47,978 nt of DNA from JACVRM01 sp046262315 (GCA_046262315.1 JBHEMZ010000127.1:1-47978); one strand, 5' to 3'; shown: positions 31,264-39,063, counted from the first letter of the stretch. Notes: generated by a model from the letters alone, not told the origin. Program-made: numbers and translations.

Positions 31264-31959
31264 CTACCGGCCGAGCACGCGCTCGACGGCCGCGCGCACG
31301 CGCTCGGCGTCGGCTCCCGCGTCGGCGAGGAGCTCCGCGGCGAGGCCCTCCCCGGCCATGAGCCCGAGCAGGACGTGTTCCGTACCGATCCAACGAAAGC
31401 CCATGCCGCGAGCCTCGGCAACCGCGAGCTCGAGTGCCTTCTTGGAGGCCTGCGTCAAGGGCATCGCGCCACCGCGGCCTGTGCGCCGCGGGTCGCCGAC
31501 CGCGCGGACGACGTCCTCCCGCACCCGCTCGACGGTCAGGCCGAGCGAGGAGAGCGCTGTGGCTGCACCGCCGGCCTCGACGCGGAAGAGACCGAGCAGG
31601 AGGTGCTCGGTGCCCAGGTAGTGGTGGCCGAGCTCGGCCGATTCTGCCTGGGCTTGCACGACGACCTCTCGCGCAAGCCGGTTGAAGCGGCCGAACGGCC
31701 CCTCTCTCCGGCGCATACGGCCCCGGCGCGGTTCATCCCGCCGGATCTCGACGGGGCCCTCCTCCACGATCTGATGGACGCGCTGGTGCGAGAGGCCAAG
31801 CTCCTCGGCGATCTCTCGCAGCGAGCCGCCCGCGGCGTGCAGCCGGCGGATGACGTGCTGGTAGTCGACCCGCGCGCGGTCGACGTCGTGCTGCAGATCG
31901 AGCAGGCGGTCTCGCACCTGCTTCGCCTCGCCGAGAAGCTGCTCGTCGAGCGTCATCAT
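31264..31959 (-). CDS. Helix-turn-helix protein with two Clp-N domains, probable autoregulator
   Basis: The 231-residue protein has an N-terminal helix and then an HTH at about 36-67 (VIRRLHAAGGSLREIAEELG, SHQRVHQIVE), like sigma-region-4 or LuxR-type helices. A basic linker follows. Two Clp-N half-domains come next: ELGHHYLGTEHLLLGLFRVE and MGFRWIGTEHVLLGLMAGE. No AAA+ ATPase part is present. In ClpC/ClpA this domain binds adaptors and unfolded or phospho-arginine proteins. A repressor that senses proteolysis substrates through Clp-N is therefore a reasonable guess. Two perfect palindromes cover its own promoter. ATG 31959 or ATG 31956 is the start, without a ribosome site. Confidence 0.8.
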   Translation of the reverse strand: MMTLDEQLLGEAKQVRDRLLDLQHDVDRARVDYQHVIRRLHAAGGSLREIAEELGLSHQRVHQIVEEGPVEIRRDEPRRGRMRRREGPFGRFNRLAREVVVQAQAESAELGHHYLGTEHLLLGLFRVEAGGAATALSSLGLTVERVREDVVRAVGDPRRTGRGGAMPLTQASKKALELAVAEARGMGFRWIGTEHVLLGLMAGEGLAAELLADAGADAERVRAAVERVLGR

Positions 31960-31961
31960 GC

Positions 31962-31979
31962 TGTCTAGCGTACTAGACA
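31962..31979. promoter_or_regulatory. Operator 1: TGTCTAG-N4-CTAGACA
   Basis: TGTCTAG (31962-31968), CGTA, CTAGACA (31973-31979) is a perfect palindrome; one further C/G pair extends it to 31961-31980. It covers the -10 hexamer TACGCT of the HTH/Clp-N gene and contains the TAG stop of purE. Confidence 0.7.
31967..31972 (-). promoter_or_regulatory. Leaderless promoter of the HTH/Clp-N gene
   Basis: On the minus strand TAGACA (31990-31995 side of operator 2) is followed after 17 nt by TACGCT (31967-31972), which ends 7 nt before ATG 31959. Spacing and hexamers fit a housekeeping-type promoter with transcription starting at the start codon. Confidence 0.55.
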
Positions 31980-32491
31980 GAAGGCGGTTTGTCTAGCCCG
32001 CTAGACAGGATGCGGGCGGCGAGCGCGGCGGCGTTCATGGCGCTGTCGACGCCCACGCAGGCGACCGGAACGCCGGGCGGCATCTGCACGATCGCGAGCA
32101 GCGCGTCGAGGCCGTCGAGCACGGACTTGGAGGAGCGGAGCGGGACGCCGATCACGGGCAGCTCGGTGTGCGCCGCGACGACGCCCGGAAGAGCGGCGGC
32201 GAGGCCGGCGCCCGCGATGATCACGCGCAGCCCGCGCAGCGCCGCGGCGGACGCGTACTCGGCGACGGCGCGGGGGTCGCGGTGCGCAGAGAGGACGTTG
32301 AACTCCCAGCTGATCCCGCGCCTGTCGAGTTCCTCGAAGGCCGGCTCCATCCGCTCGCGGTCGGAGTCGGAGCCGACCAGGATGCCGACGAGCGGGCCCT
32401 GCTCGGGGAAGGCGGCCTCGACCGCCTGCTCCTCCGGTCCGGCCTCGAGCTCCTGCGTCTCTGGGGCCGGCGCGAGCTCGTCAGCCTGCAA
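31973..32491 (-). CDS. purE: N5-CAIR mutase (class I PurE)
   Basis: PurE converts N5-CAIR to CAIR. The 172-residue protein has an acidic N-terminal extension of about 32 residues, then VGILVGSDSDRERMEPAFEE, NVLSAHRDP, AGAGLAAALPGVVAAHTELP and GVPLRSS, the class I signature. Class I needs PurK to make N5-CAIR, but purK is not in this window. The start overlaps purD by 11 bp. Its last codons lie inside the two operators of the downstream regulator gene. Confidence 0.95.
   Translation of the reverse strand: MQADELAPAPETQELEAGPEEQAVEAAFPEQGPLVGILVGSDSDRERMEPAFEELDRRGISWEFNVLSAHRDPRAVAEYASAAALRGLRVIIAGAGLAAALPGVVAAHTELPVIGVPLRSSKSVLDGLDALLAIVQMPPGVPVACVGVDSAMNAAALAARILSSGLDKPPSV
31990..32007. promoter_or_regulatory. 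Operator 2: TGTCTAG-N4-CTAGACA
   Basis: TGTCTAG (31990-31996), CCCG, CTAGACA (32001-32007) repeats operator 1 exactly in both arms, 28 bp away centre to centre. That is close to three helical turns. It overlaps the -35-like TAGACA and codes for part of the PurE C-terminus (SGLDK). Confidence 0.7.
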
Positions 32492-33692
32492 CGCTCACCT
32501 CGGCCCCGACGTCGCTGCGGTACCGGCAGCCGTCGAAGTGGACGAGGCCGGCGGCGCCGTACGCTTGCTCGCGGGCCGCCTCCAGCGTCGGACCGAGCCC
32601 GGTGACGCCGAGGATGCGACCGCCGTCGGTGACGAGCGCCCCGTCCCGGAGCGCCGTGCCTGCGTGGAAGACCAGCGCGCCCGTGGCCTCAGCGTCGACG
32701 ACTCCGTCGATCGGCGTGCCGCTGTCGCCGCGCTCGGGGTACCCCCCGGCGGCGAGCACGATCGTGACCGCGGTGTCGTCCGTCGTCTCGAGCTCGACGC
32801 CTCGTAGCTCACCCGTCGCCGCGGCCGCGAGGGCCGCGAGGAGATCGCCGTCCAGGCGGGGCAGGAGCGACTGCGTCTCGGGGTCGCCGAAGCGGCAGTT
32901 GAACTCGAGCACGCGCGGCCCGTCCGCGGTCAGCATCAGGCCTGCGTAGAGCAGACCGGTGAACGGCGCGCCACGGTCGGCGAGTAGCTCCGCGACGGGG
33001 CGGTGGACGGCGTCGGCGAGCGTCTCGGCCCCGTCGTCTGTCAGGCCCGGGACGGGCGAGAGCGATCCCATCCCGCCCGTGTTCGGGCCGCTGTCGCCGT
33101 CGCCAACACGCTTGTAGTCGCGGGCGGGCGCGAGCGGCACCACCTCCCGCCCCGCGACGAGCGCGAACAAGGAGACCTCCTCGCCTTCGAGCAGCTCCTC
33201 GGCGAGGTGTTCGCGTCCACGCACAGCGGCGAGCGCTTCGGCGAGCTCGTCCTCGGTGCGGCAGACGAAGACGCCCTTGCCGGCGGCGAGCCCGTCCAGC
33301 TTGACGACGCAGGGCGGACGCGGCTCGCCGAGCAGGTCGGCGGTGGCGACGCCCGCGGCGAGCAGCACCTCCTTCGCAAAGGCTTTGGAACCCTCGATGC
33401 GCGCGGCCGCAGCGCTCGGGCCGAAGACGGCAACGCCGACACTGTGCAGCGCATCGGCCAGGCCCGCGACGAGCGGCACCTCCGGGCCGACGACGACAAG
33501 GTCCACGCTCAGCCTGCGGGCCAGGGCGACGAGGCCGTCGATCTCGTCCGCGGCCACCGAGTGGCACTCGCCGAGGGCGGCGATACCAGGATTGCCGGGG
33601 GCCGCGTGCAGCTCGCGAAGCGTAGGGCTCGAGGCCAGCTTCCAGGCGAGCGCGTGCTCGCGACCGCCCGAGCCGACGAGCAGGACCCTCAC
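32481..33692 (-). CDS. purD: Phosphoribosylamine-glycine ligase (GAR synthetase)
   Basis: PurD is the second enzyme of the pathway, an ATP-grasp ligase. The 403-residue protein has MRVLLVGSGGREHALAWKLA, VVGPEVPLVAGLAD, PCVVKLDGLAAGKGV and DYKRVGDGDSGPNTGGMGSL, then LEFNCRFGDPETQ. Length is slightly short but complete. GTG 33692 is supported by TACAGT 6 nt upstream. It forms an operon with purE. Confidence 0.97.
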   Translation of the reverse strand: MRVLLVGSGGREHALAWKLASSPTLRELHAAPGNPGIAALGECHSVAADEIDGLVALARRLSVDLVVVGPEVPLVAGLADALHSVGVAVFGPSAAAARIEGSKAFAKEVLLAAGVATADLLGEPRPPCVVKLDGLAAGKGVFVCRTEDELAEALAAVRGREHLAEELLEGEEVSLFALVAGREVVPLAPARDYKRVGDGDSGPNTGGMGSLSPVPGLTDDGAETLADAVHRPVAELLADRGAPFTGLLYAGLMLTADGPRVLEFNCRFGDPETQSLLPRLDGDLLAALAAAATGELRGVELETTDDTAVTIVLAAGGYPERGDSGTPIDGVVDAEATGALVFHAGTALRDGALVTDGGRILGVTGLGPTLEAAREQAYGAAGLVHFDGCRYRSDVGAEVSVAG

Positions 33693-33693
33693 G

Positions 33694-33717
33694 CGGCCAC
33701 TGTACTAACCGTGGCCG
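33694..33717 (-). promoter_or_regulatory. purD promoter: -10 TACAGT within an inverted repeat
   Basis: TACAGT (33699-33704, minus strand) ends 6 nt before GTG 33692. CGGCCAC (33694-33700) and GTGGCCG (33711-33717) are inverted arms around it, so the box could be covered by a dimeric regulator or form a 5' hairpin. Confidence 0.45.
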
Positions 33718-33754
33718 ATGTTTGAGGTGCGGGTGACACGCCCATGAAGGGGGA

Positions 33755-34081
33755 GTGCAGTTCGAGCCCGGGATCGACCGGCACGAGTGGGAGAGCGAGT
33801 GGCAGGCCCTCGAGGAGGAGCTTTCCGCCGCGCCCGCAGAGGCACTGCCGGAGGCGGCCGCCCTGGCGGAGCGCATGCTGATTCAGAGCGGCTACGACAT
33901 CGCGGACCCGGTCGCCCGCGAGGGCGAGGAGCGCGAGGTGGTCGCCGAGTACCTGGCCGCTCGCGAGGTGGCGAACCGTCTCGAGGCGGGCGCAACCGTC
34001 GATCCGGGCGACATCGGCAGCGCCATTCAGGGGCTGCGCGCGCTCCGTGATCTGGTGATTCACGGGAACGGCGGAAGCTAG
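33755..34081 (+). CDS. Hypothetical acidic protein, 108 residues
   Basis: GTG 33755 follows GAAGGGGGA. The protein is acidic and mostly helical (HEWESEWQALEEELSAAPAE, EGEEREVVAEYLAAREVANR), with no membrane segment and no cysteine. It ends convergently with purA; the two stop codons share CTAG (34078-34081). I do not recognise a family with a known role. Confidence 0.65.
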   Translation: MQFEPGIDRHEWESEWQALEEELSAAPAEALPEAAALAERMLIQSGYDIADPVAREGEEREVVAEYLAAREVANRLEAGATVDPGDIGSAIQGLRALRDLVIHGNGGS

Positions 34082-35352
34082 GAACGAGCGAGGGCGCGCT
34101 CGCGCTCGCGGCCGGTGCCGATCAGCGACACCTCGACGCCGATGTCTCGCTCCACGTACTCGACGTAGTGCCGGGCCTGATCCGGCAAGCCCGCCACGTT
34201 CTCGACAGCGTCGAGAGGCTCGCTCCAACCCCCCAACACCTCCCAGACGGGCTCCGCGTGGTGGAAATCCGACTGGTGTGCCGGGAACTCGCGCGTCGTC
34301 CGGCCGTCGGGCAGCCGGTAGTGCGTGCAGACGGGCAGCTCGGCGAACGTGGAGAGGACGTCGAGCTTGGTCAGAGCCAGCGAGGTGAAGCCGTTCAGGC
34401 GTGCCGCATAGCGCAGGGCCACGAGGTCGAGCCAGCCGCAGCGGCGCTCCCTGCCGGTGACGGTGCCGTACTCGCCGCCGAGCTCTCGGACGCGTTCCTG
34501 GTCGGGACCCTCGATCTCGGTGGGGAAGGGGCCCTCGCCGACGCGGGTCACGTACGCCTTGGCCACGCCGAGCACCGCGTCGATCCTGTTCGGCCCGATA
34601 CCGGTGCCGGTGGCGGCGGCGGCGGCGATCGGGTTGGATGACGTCACGAAGGGATAGGTGCCGTGGTCGAGGTCGAGGAGGGTGCCCTGCGCGCCCTCGA
34701 GCAGCACTGCTCGCCCGTCGTTCAGTGCCTCGTGCACCAGCAGCGAGGTGTCGGCGATGGAGGGCCGCAGGCGCTGGGCCCAGCCTTCCGCGCGGCCGGT
34801 GATGCCCTCGAGCTCGAGCGGCGCGACGCCGTAGACGCGCTCGAGCCACACGTTCTTCTCCGCGAGCGCGACCTCGATCTTCTGGCGCAGGATCTTCGCG
34901 TCGAACAGGTCCTGCACGCGGATGCCGAGCCGGGCGGACTTGTCGGCGTAGGCGGGGCCGATGCCGCGCCGCGTGGTGCCGATCTGGAGCTTGCCGAGGC
35001 GTCGCTCGCTCGCCCGGTCGATCGCGACGTGCCAGGGCATGATCAGATGCGCGTTCCCGGAGAGGCGGACAGACTCCGTGGAGAGGCCGCGGGTCTCGAG
35101 GTCGTCGAGCTCCTCGATGAAGACGTCGGGGTCGACGACGCAGCCGGCGCCGAGCACGCACTCCTTCCCCCACAGGATCCCAGAGGGCATGTGGCGGAAC
35201 TTGTACGTCTCGCCGTCCGCGACGATCGTATGGCCGGCGTTGGGGCCGCCCTGGTAGCGGCAGACGAGGTCGGCTTCGCGGGCGAGCAGGTCGACGATCT
35301 TGCCCTTGCCCTCGTCTCCCCACTGCGCCCCGACGATCACGGTGGCGGGCAC
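34078..35352 (-). CDS. purA: Adenylosuccinate synthetase
   Basis: PurA begins AMP synthesis from IMP with GTP and aspartate. The 424-residue protein shows VIVGAQWGDEGKGKIVDLLA (catalytic Asp and P-loop), GGPNAGHT (catalytic His), GTTRRGIGPAYADK and the C-terminal VSLIGTGRERER. GTG 35352 is used; CACACT 7 nt upstream keeps the key A and T of a -10 box. It is not adjacent to the other purine operons but on the same strand. Confidence 0.97.
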   Translation of the reverse strand: MPATVIVGAQWGDEGKGKIVDLLAREADLVCRYQGGPNAGHTIVADGETYKFRHMPSGILWGKECVLGAGCVVDPDVFIEELDDLETRGLSTESVRLSGNAHLIMPWHVAIDRASERRLGKLQIGTTRRGIGPAYADKSARLGIRVQDLFDAKILRQKIEVALAEKNVWLERVYGVAPLELEGITGRAEGWAQRLRPSIADTSLLVHEALNDGRAVLLEGAQGTLLDLDHGTYPFVTSSNPIAAAAATGTGIGPNRIDAVLGVAKAYVTRVGEGPFPTEIEGPDQERVRELGGEYGTVTGRERRCGWLDLVALRYAARLNGFTSLALTKLDVLSTFAELPVCTHYRLPDGRTTREFPAHQSDFHHAEPVWEVLGGWSEPLDAVENVAGLPDQARHYVEYVERDIGVEVSLIGTGRERERALARS

Positions 35353-35545
35353 GTCCGGCAGTGTGCCTCACGAACCGGTCGCGGTGGACGAATCGTCACA
35401 CTCTCGGCGTCGAACCGGGGTCAGACCCAGGCCGTGGCCGGTCGAGACACGGCGTTCGCAACATCTCCGCGCCGGAGTTGTCGCGGCTCAGCGCGTTCCG
35501 AGGCGTGCTTCAGGCCGGGCCTGGCGATCGGCTGTAACGGCGCCG

Positions 35546-35570
35546 CGGAGCCGGGCTTCGCCCGGCTCCG
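35546..35570 (-). terminator. Hairpin between dnaB and purA
   Basis: CGGAGCCGGGC (35546-35556) pairs perfectly with GCCCGGCTCCG (35560-35570) around TTC. It lies about 70 bp after the dnaB stop. The remaining 35353-35638 shows no gene. Confidence 0.65.
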
Positions 35571-35638
35571 TTCCCGAACGCCCTGGGATACCAGCGAGGC
35601 CGCCCGAGTCGTCATGCCGCGCGGCAGCGCGGCGGACT

Positions 35639-36982
35639 TCACGCGGCTAAGTCGGCGAACTTCGCGTACCGCTGCAGGAAGGAAAGCTTGACGACCCCGG
35701 TGGGGCCGTTGCGGTGCTTGGCGAGGATCACCTCGGCGAGACCCTGGTCGGGGCTCTCGTCGTTGTAGTACTCGTCGCGGTAGATGAAGGCGACGAGATC
35801 CGCGTCCTGCTCGAGGCTGCCGCTTTCTCTGAGATCGGACAGGATCGGGCGCTTGTCGTGGCGCTGCTCGACCGCGCGGGAGAGCTGAGACATGGCGATG
35901 ATCGGCAGGTCGAGCTCGCGCGCCAGGATCTTCAGCTGCCGCGAGATCTGCGACACCTCCTGGACGCGGTTCTCGTAGTTCGAGTCCGAGCTCATCAGCT
36001 GGAGGTAGTCGACGACGATCAGGCCGAGCGTCGGCTCCTTCGACTTCAGCCGCCGCGCCTTCGCGCGGATGCCCATGATCGTCGTCGAGCCCGTGTCGTC
36101 GACGTACACCGGCGCCTTCGCCAGCTTGTCGCAGGCGGCCGTCAGGCGCGGCCAGTCATCGGCCGCGAGCTTGCCGGAGCGCAGCCGTTGCGACTCGACC
36201 TTCGCCTCGCTGCACATCAGGCGCTGGGTGACCTCAGCCTTCGACATCTCAAGCGTGAAGAGCGCGACGGGCACCTGTCGCCGCACGGCGAGGTTGGCGG
36301 CCATGCAGAGCGCGAGCGCCGACTTGCCCATCGACGGTCGCGCCGCGACGATGACGAGGTTGCCCGCCTGGAAGCCGGACGTGAGCCGGTCGAGGTCGCG
36401 GTAGCCGGAGGCCACGCCCGTGATCTCCTCGCCGGCCTCGTACAGCATGGTGATCCGCTCGAAGCTCTCCTTGAGCAGCTCCTGGATGTGCGTGAACTCG
36501 CTCGTGACCTGGTCCTGCGAGAGCTCGAAGACGATCTGCTCCGCCTGGTCGAGCAGGTTTGCCGCGTCGCCCGGACGCTCCCAGCCGAGGCGCGCTACCT
36601 CGCCGCCGGCGCGTATGAGCCCGCGCAAGATGGCCATCTCGCGCACGATGCGGGCGTAGTGGGCGGCGTTCGCGCTCGCTGGCACGAGGCGGGCGAGCTC
36701 GTGCACGCGCAGCCGTCCGCCGGCTTCCTCGAGGTCGCTCCGTTCCTCGAGCTCGTCTGCGACCGTGATCGCGTCGACCGGCTCGCCGCGGGCGAAGAGC
36801 CCGAGCGCGGCGCGATAGATCTTGGCGTGGCTCTCGCGGTAGAAGTCGCCGGCGTCGAGGACCTCGGTGACCGCGCCGATGGCTCCCGGGGAGAGCAGCA
36901 TCGCCCCGAGCACCGACTCCTCCGCGTCGAGGTTCTGCGGCGGGACGAGCGCCGTCTCGGGGGCCGTGGCCTGCGCGGGCAT
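35639..36982 (-). CDS. dnaB: Replicative DNA helicase
   Basis: DnaB unwinds DNA at the replication fork. From ATG 36982 it has 447 residues. NLDAEESVLGAMLLSPGAIG opens the N-terminal domain, ARPSMGKSALAL is Walker A, LIVVDYLQLM is Walker B, and RAVEQRHDKRPILSDLRESG follows. No intein is present, although actinobacterial dnaB often carries one. The 327-residue-shorter alternatives upstream have no homology. It follows rplI, as in many actinobacteria, but a hairpin and a repeat separate the two. Confidence 0.96.
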   Translation of the reverse strand: MPAQATAPETALVPPQNLDAEESVLGAMLLSPGAIGAVTEVLDAGDFYRESHAKIYRAALGLFARGEPVDAITVADELEERSDLEEAGGRLRVHELARLVPASANAAHYARIVREMAILRGLIRAGGEVARLGWERPGDAANLLDQAEQIVFELSQDQVTSEFTHIQELLKESFERITMLYEAGEEITGVASGYRDLDRLTSGFQAGNLVIVAARPSMGKSALALCMAANLAVRRQVPVALFTLEMSKAEVTQRLMCSEAKVESQRLRSGKLAADDWPRLTAACDKLAKAPVYVDDTGSTTIMGIRAKARRLKSKEPTLGLIVVDYLQLMSSDSNYENRVQEVSQISRQLKILARELDLPIIAMSQLSRAVEQRHDKRPILSDLRESGSLEQDADLVAFIYRDEYYNDESPDQGLAEVILAKHRNGPTGVVKLSFLQRYAKFADLAA

Positions 36983-37202
36983 GGCCCCATTGATGCCAAC
37001 TCTCACGTCAGGCTGCAATGCCGTTGACAAGGCACTCCCAGCATGCGGCGAAGGAGCCGATTTCCAGGTAGAAGGAACATGCGTTCGCCCAATCATCCCC
37101 AGAGCGTCGGACGTTGTCCCCGCGTCACCAACAGCACAGCCCGCACGCGGCGTGCGCTCGCAGCGAACGATTCGTGCATCACTCCCCAGGCCTGTGGAAG
37201 CT

Positions 37203-37301
37203 GAGGGAGAGCCGAGGGGAAGCGCGCGAATGTTTCCTAAATGGCGACCCTCGGTGAGCACCGCGAGTCGGCGCCGCAGCCCGGCTTGGCCGGGCGGGAG
37301 G
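37203..37301 (-). repeat. Dispersed repeat, copy B
   Basis: The minus strand of this segment resembles 6990-7088 (copy A). Both have the same length, start with CCTCCCGCC, contain a hairpin with CAAGCC at its tip or right arm and end with TTCCCCTCG and CTCCCTC. Hairpin arms differ but still pair in both copies: GCCCGGC/GCCGGGC here, CCGGG/CCCGG there. Confidence 0.45.
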
Positions 37302-37310
37302 TTCACCGAG
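37250..37310 (-). terminator. Nested hairpin after rplI
   Basis: The outer arms CTCGGTGA (37250-37257) and TCACCGAG (37303-37310) enclose an inner hairpin GCCCGGC (37279-37285) / GCCGGGC (37289-37295). It begins 2 bases after the rplI stop, so it may terminate the ribosomal operon before dnaB. Confidence 0.5.
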
Positions 37311-37312
37311 AA

Positions 37313-38014
37313 CTAGGCGCTCTCGGGATCGGGGCCCGGGCCCAGCGTGCCCGCAGCAGCTCGCTCGACCAGGGCGTCCGCGGGCTCGGCCTGCGGCTCT
37401 CCGGGCGGCGCGGTCTCGACGGGCTCGGCGTCCGTCACGGACTCGTCCAGAGGTTCAGCCTCGTCGAGGTACTCCACGGTTGGCTCCGGTTCGGGCTCGG
37501 GCTTCGCTTCGGCCGCCTCGGCCTCCGCCTGCATCGCCGCGAGCTCCTCCTCGGGCGGCAGCTCTCCGCCCTCGGGCACGACGAGTGTCCTGACGCTCGC
37601 CGTCACGTCCTCGAAGATGCCGATCGCCACGTCGTAGCGGCCGATCCGCTTGATCGACTCAGGCAGCTCGATCTTGCGCCGGTCGACTCGAACCTTGGCC
37701 GTACGCCAGATTTCTTCGGCGATGTCGGTCGGGGTAACCGAGCCGAACAGCGCCCCGGTCGGCCCGGCCTTCACGTCGAAGCGCAGCTCCGCCCTCGCCA
37801 GCAGCCCCGCCACCTCGTGAGCCTGCTCGACGCTGCGCGCCTCGTGGCGGGCCCGCTGCGCCTCGCGGCGCTCTAGCTCGGCCACCTTCGCGGGCGTTGC
37901 GGTCTCGGCCAGACTCCGCGGGAGCAGCAAGTTGCGCGCGTAACCGCGGGCTACCTCGACCACGTCGCCGCGCAGGCCAAGCTTCTCGACGTCGGAGAGC
38001 AGGATCACGCGCAT
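37313..38014 (-). CDS. rplI: 50S ribosomal protein L9 with long acidic C-terminal tail
   Basis: L9 binds 23S rRNA domain V. Residues 1-148 are a normal L9 (MRVILLSDVEKLGLRGDVVE, ARGYARNLLLPRSLA, LFGSVTPTDIAEEI). Then about 85 extra residues follow, rich in Glu, Pro and Ala (EPEPEPTVEYLDEAEPLDES). Typical bacterial L9 stops near residue 150. The tail is in frame with good coding composition and ends at TAG 37313. Its role is unknown. The gene starts 3 bp after rpsR. Confidence 0.95.
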   Translation of the reverse strand: MRVILLSDVEKLGLRGDVVEVARGYARNLLLPRSLAETATPAKVAELERREAQRARHEARSVEQAHEVAGLLARAELRFDVKAGPTGALFGSVTPTDIAEEIWRTAKVRVDRRKIELPESIKRIGRYDVAIGIFEDVTASVRTLVVPEGGELPPEEELAAMQAEAEAAEAKPEPEPEPTVEYLDEAEPLDESVTDAEPVETAPPGEPQAEPADALVERAAAGTLGPGPDPESA

Positions 38015-38017
38015 GCT

Positions 38018-38287
38018 CTACCCGGAGACGTACGGCAGTAGCGCCATCTCGCGGGCCCGCTTGACCGCCACGGCGAGCTGGCGCTGGTGACGCCGGCACG
38101 CGCCGCTGATCCGCCGCGAGCGGATCTTGCCCTTCTCGGAGATGTAGCGCCGGAGCTGGCCGGCGTTCTTGTAGTCGACCTCCTCGATCTTCTCCCGGCA
38201 GAAGTAGCAATTGCGGCGCCTGATCTGCGCTGTGGCCGGGCCGCCCTTGCGCCGCTGCTGCTGTTGCCTGTCCTTCGTCTGGGCCAT
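38018..38287 (-). CDS. rpsR: 30S ribosomal protein S18
   Basis: The 89-residue protein has RRRNCYFCREKIEEVDYKNA, RRYISEKGKIRSRRISG and CRRHQRQLAVAVKRAREMALLPY. Three cysteines in NCYFC and GACRRH form the potential metal-binding C+ type. The start overlaps the ssb stop as TGATG. Confidence 0.97.
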   Translation of the reverse strand: MAQTKDRQQQQRRKGGPATAQIRRRNCYFCREKIEEVDYKNAGQLRRYISEKGKIRSRRISGACRRHQRQLAVAVKRAREMALLPYVSG

Positions 38288-38712
38288 CAGAACGGGATGT
38301 CGTCGTCGGTCGGGGTCGAGGCGAAGTCAGCCTCCTGGCTGGCCGCGCCCGCCGGCACGAACTGGCCCTCGCCCTCGGTGCGGCCGCCGAGGAACTGGAC
38401 GGAATCGGCGATGATCTCGACAGCCTGGCGCTTGGTGCCGTCCTGCGTCTCCCATTCGCGCCAGTCGAGGCGCCCGTCGATGCCGACGGGCCGGCCCTTG
38501 GAGAGATACTGCGCGCAGTTCTCGCCCTGCGCGCCCCACACGGTCACGTCGAAGTAGTTCGGCTTCTCGCCCCACTGGCCCGTGGCGCCGTCCTTCTGGC
38601 GCGTGTTCACGGCGATGCGCAGCTTGCAGACGGCGGTGCCGCTCGGCGTGTGCCGCAGCTCGGGGTCGCGCGTCAGATTCCCGACGAGCACGACGCGGTT
38701 GATGTTGGCCAT
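38287..38712 (-). CDS. ssb: Single-stranded DNA-binding protein
   Basis: SSB coats single-stranded DNA and recruits repair and replication proteins. MANINRVVLVGNLTRDPELR opens the OB fold. The C-terminal tip TDDDIPF is the partner-binding acidic peptide. 141 residues with a short linker. The ribosome site GGAAAAGGGA precedes ATG 38712. Sits between rpsF and rpsR in the conserved order. Confidence 0.97.
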   Translation of the reverse strand: MANINRVVLVGNLTRDPELRHTPSGTAVCKLRIAVNTRQKDGATGQWGEKPNYFDVTVWGAQGENCAQYLSKGRPVGIDGRLDWREWETQDGTKRQAVEIIADSVQFLGGRTEGEGQFVPAGAASQEADFASTPTDDDIPF

Positions 38713-38733
38713 TCCCTTTTCCTCCTTCGCGGC

Positions 38734-39063
38734 CTACGCCGCCTGGTCGCCGCTTGCCGCCGGACCCGCGGGCACGCCCTCGGGCCGCCGCACCGCCAAG
38801 TGACGCATGACGCCGCCTGTGATCTTCAGCACGCGCGTGAGCTCGTCGAGCGTCTCGGGCTCGGCGCTGAAGTGGAGCAAGTCGTAGGTGCCGTCCGTCT
38901 TGTGGTCGATCTCGTACGCGAGCTTGCGTCGGCCCCACGGGTCGTGGCGCTCGACGGTGCCGCCGCGACTCTCGATCAAGTCGCGGGCGCGCTGGACGAT
39001 CTCGTCGTGGCGTTCCTCCGGGAGCTCCGGATCGAGCATGAGCAGAACCTCGTATGCGGTCAC
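38734..39063 (-). CDS. rpsF: 30S ribosomal protein S6
   Basis: The 109-residue protein has YEVLLMLDPELPEERHDEIV, RGGTVERHDPWGRRKLAYEI and HFSAEPETLDELTRVLKI. A strong ribosome site (GGAAGGAGG) precedes GTG 39063. First gene of rpsF-ssb-rpsR-rplI. S6 and S18 form a pair in the ribosome and S18 may autoregulate this operon in other bacteria; no such leader structure was identified here. Confidence 0.97.
   Translation of the reverse strand: MTAYEVLLMLDPELPEERHDEIVQRARDLIESRGGTVERHDPWGRRKLAYEIDHKTDGTYDLLHFSAEPETLDELTRVLKITGGVMRHLAVRRPEGVPAGPAASGDQAA

Larger units (their letters stand above)
36983..37312. other. dnaB upstream region
   Basis: No gene. It holds repeat copy B (37203-37301), the hairpin after rplI (37250-37310) and about 200 bp next to dnaB of lower GC than the coding DNA. 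No clear -10 box was found near ATG 36982. TTGACA at 37024-37029 is on the plus strand and has no partner. Confidence 0.4.

Noticed and set aside
37024..37029. TTGACA as a dnaB -35 box
   Set aside because: It lies on the plus strand while dnaB is on the minus strand, and no -10 is found at a suitable distance.
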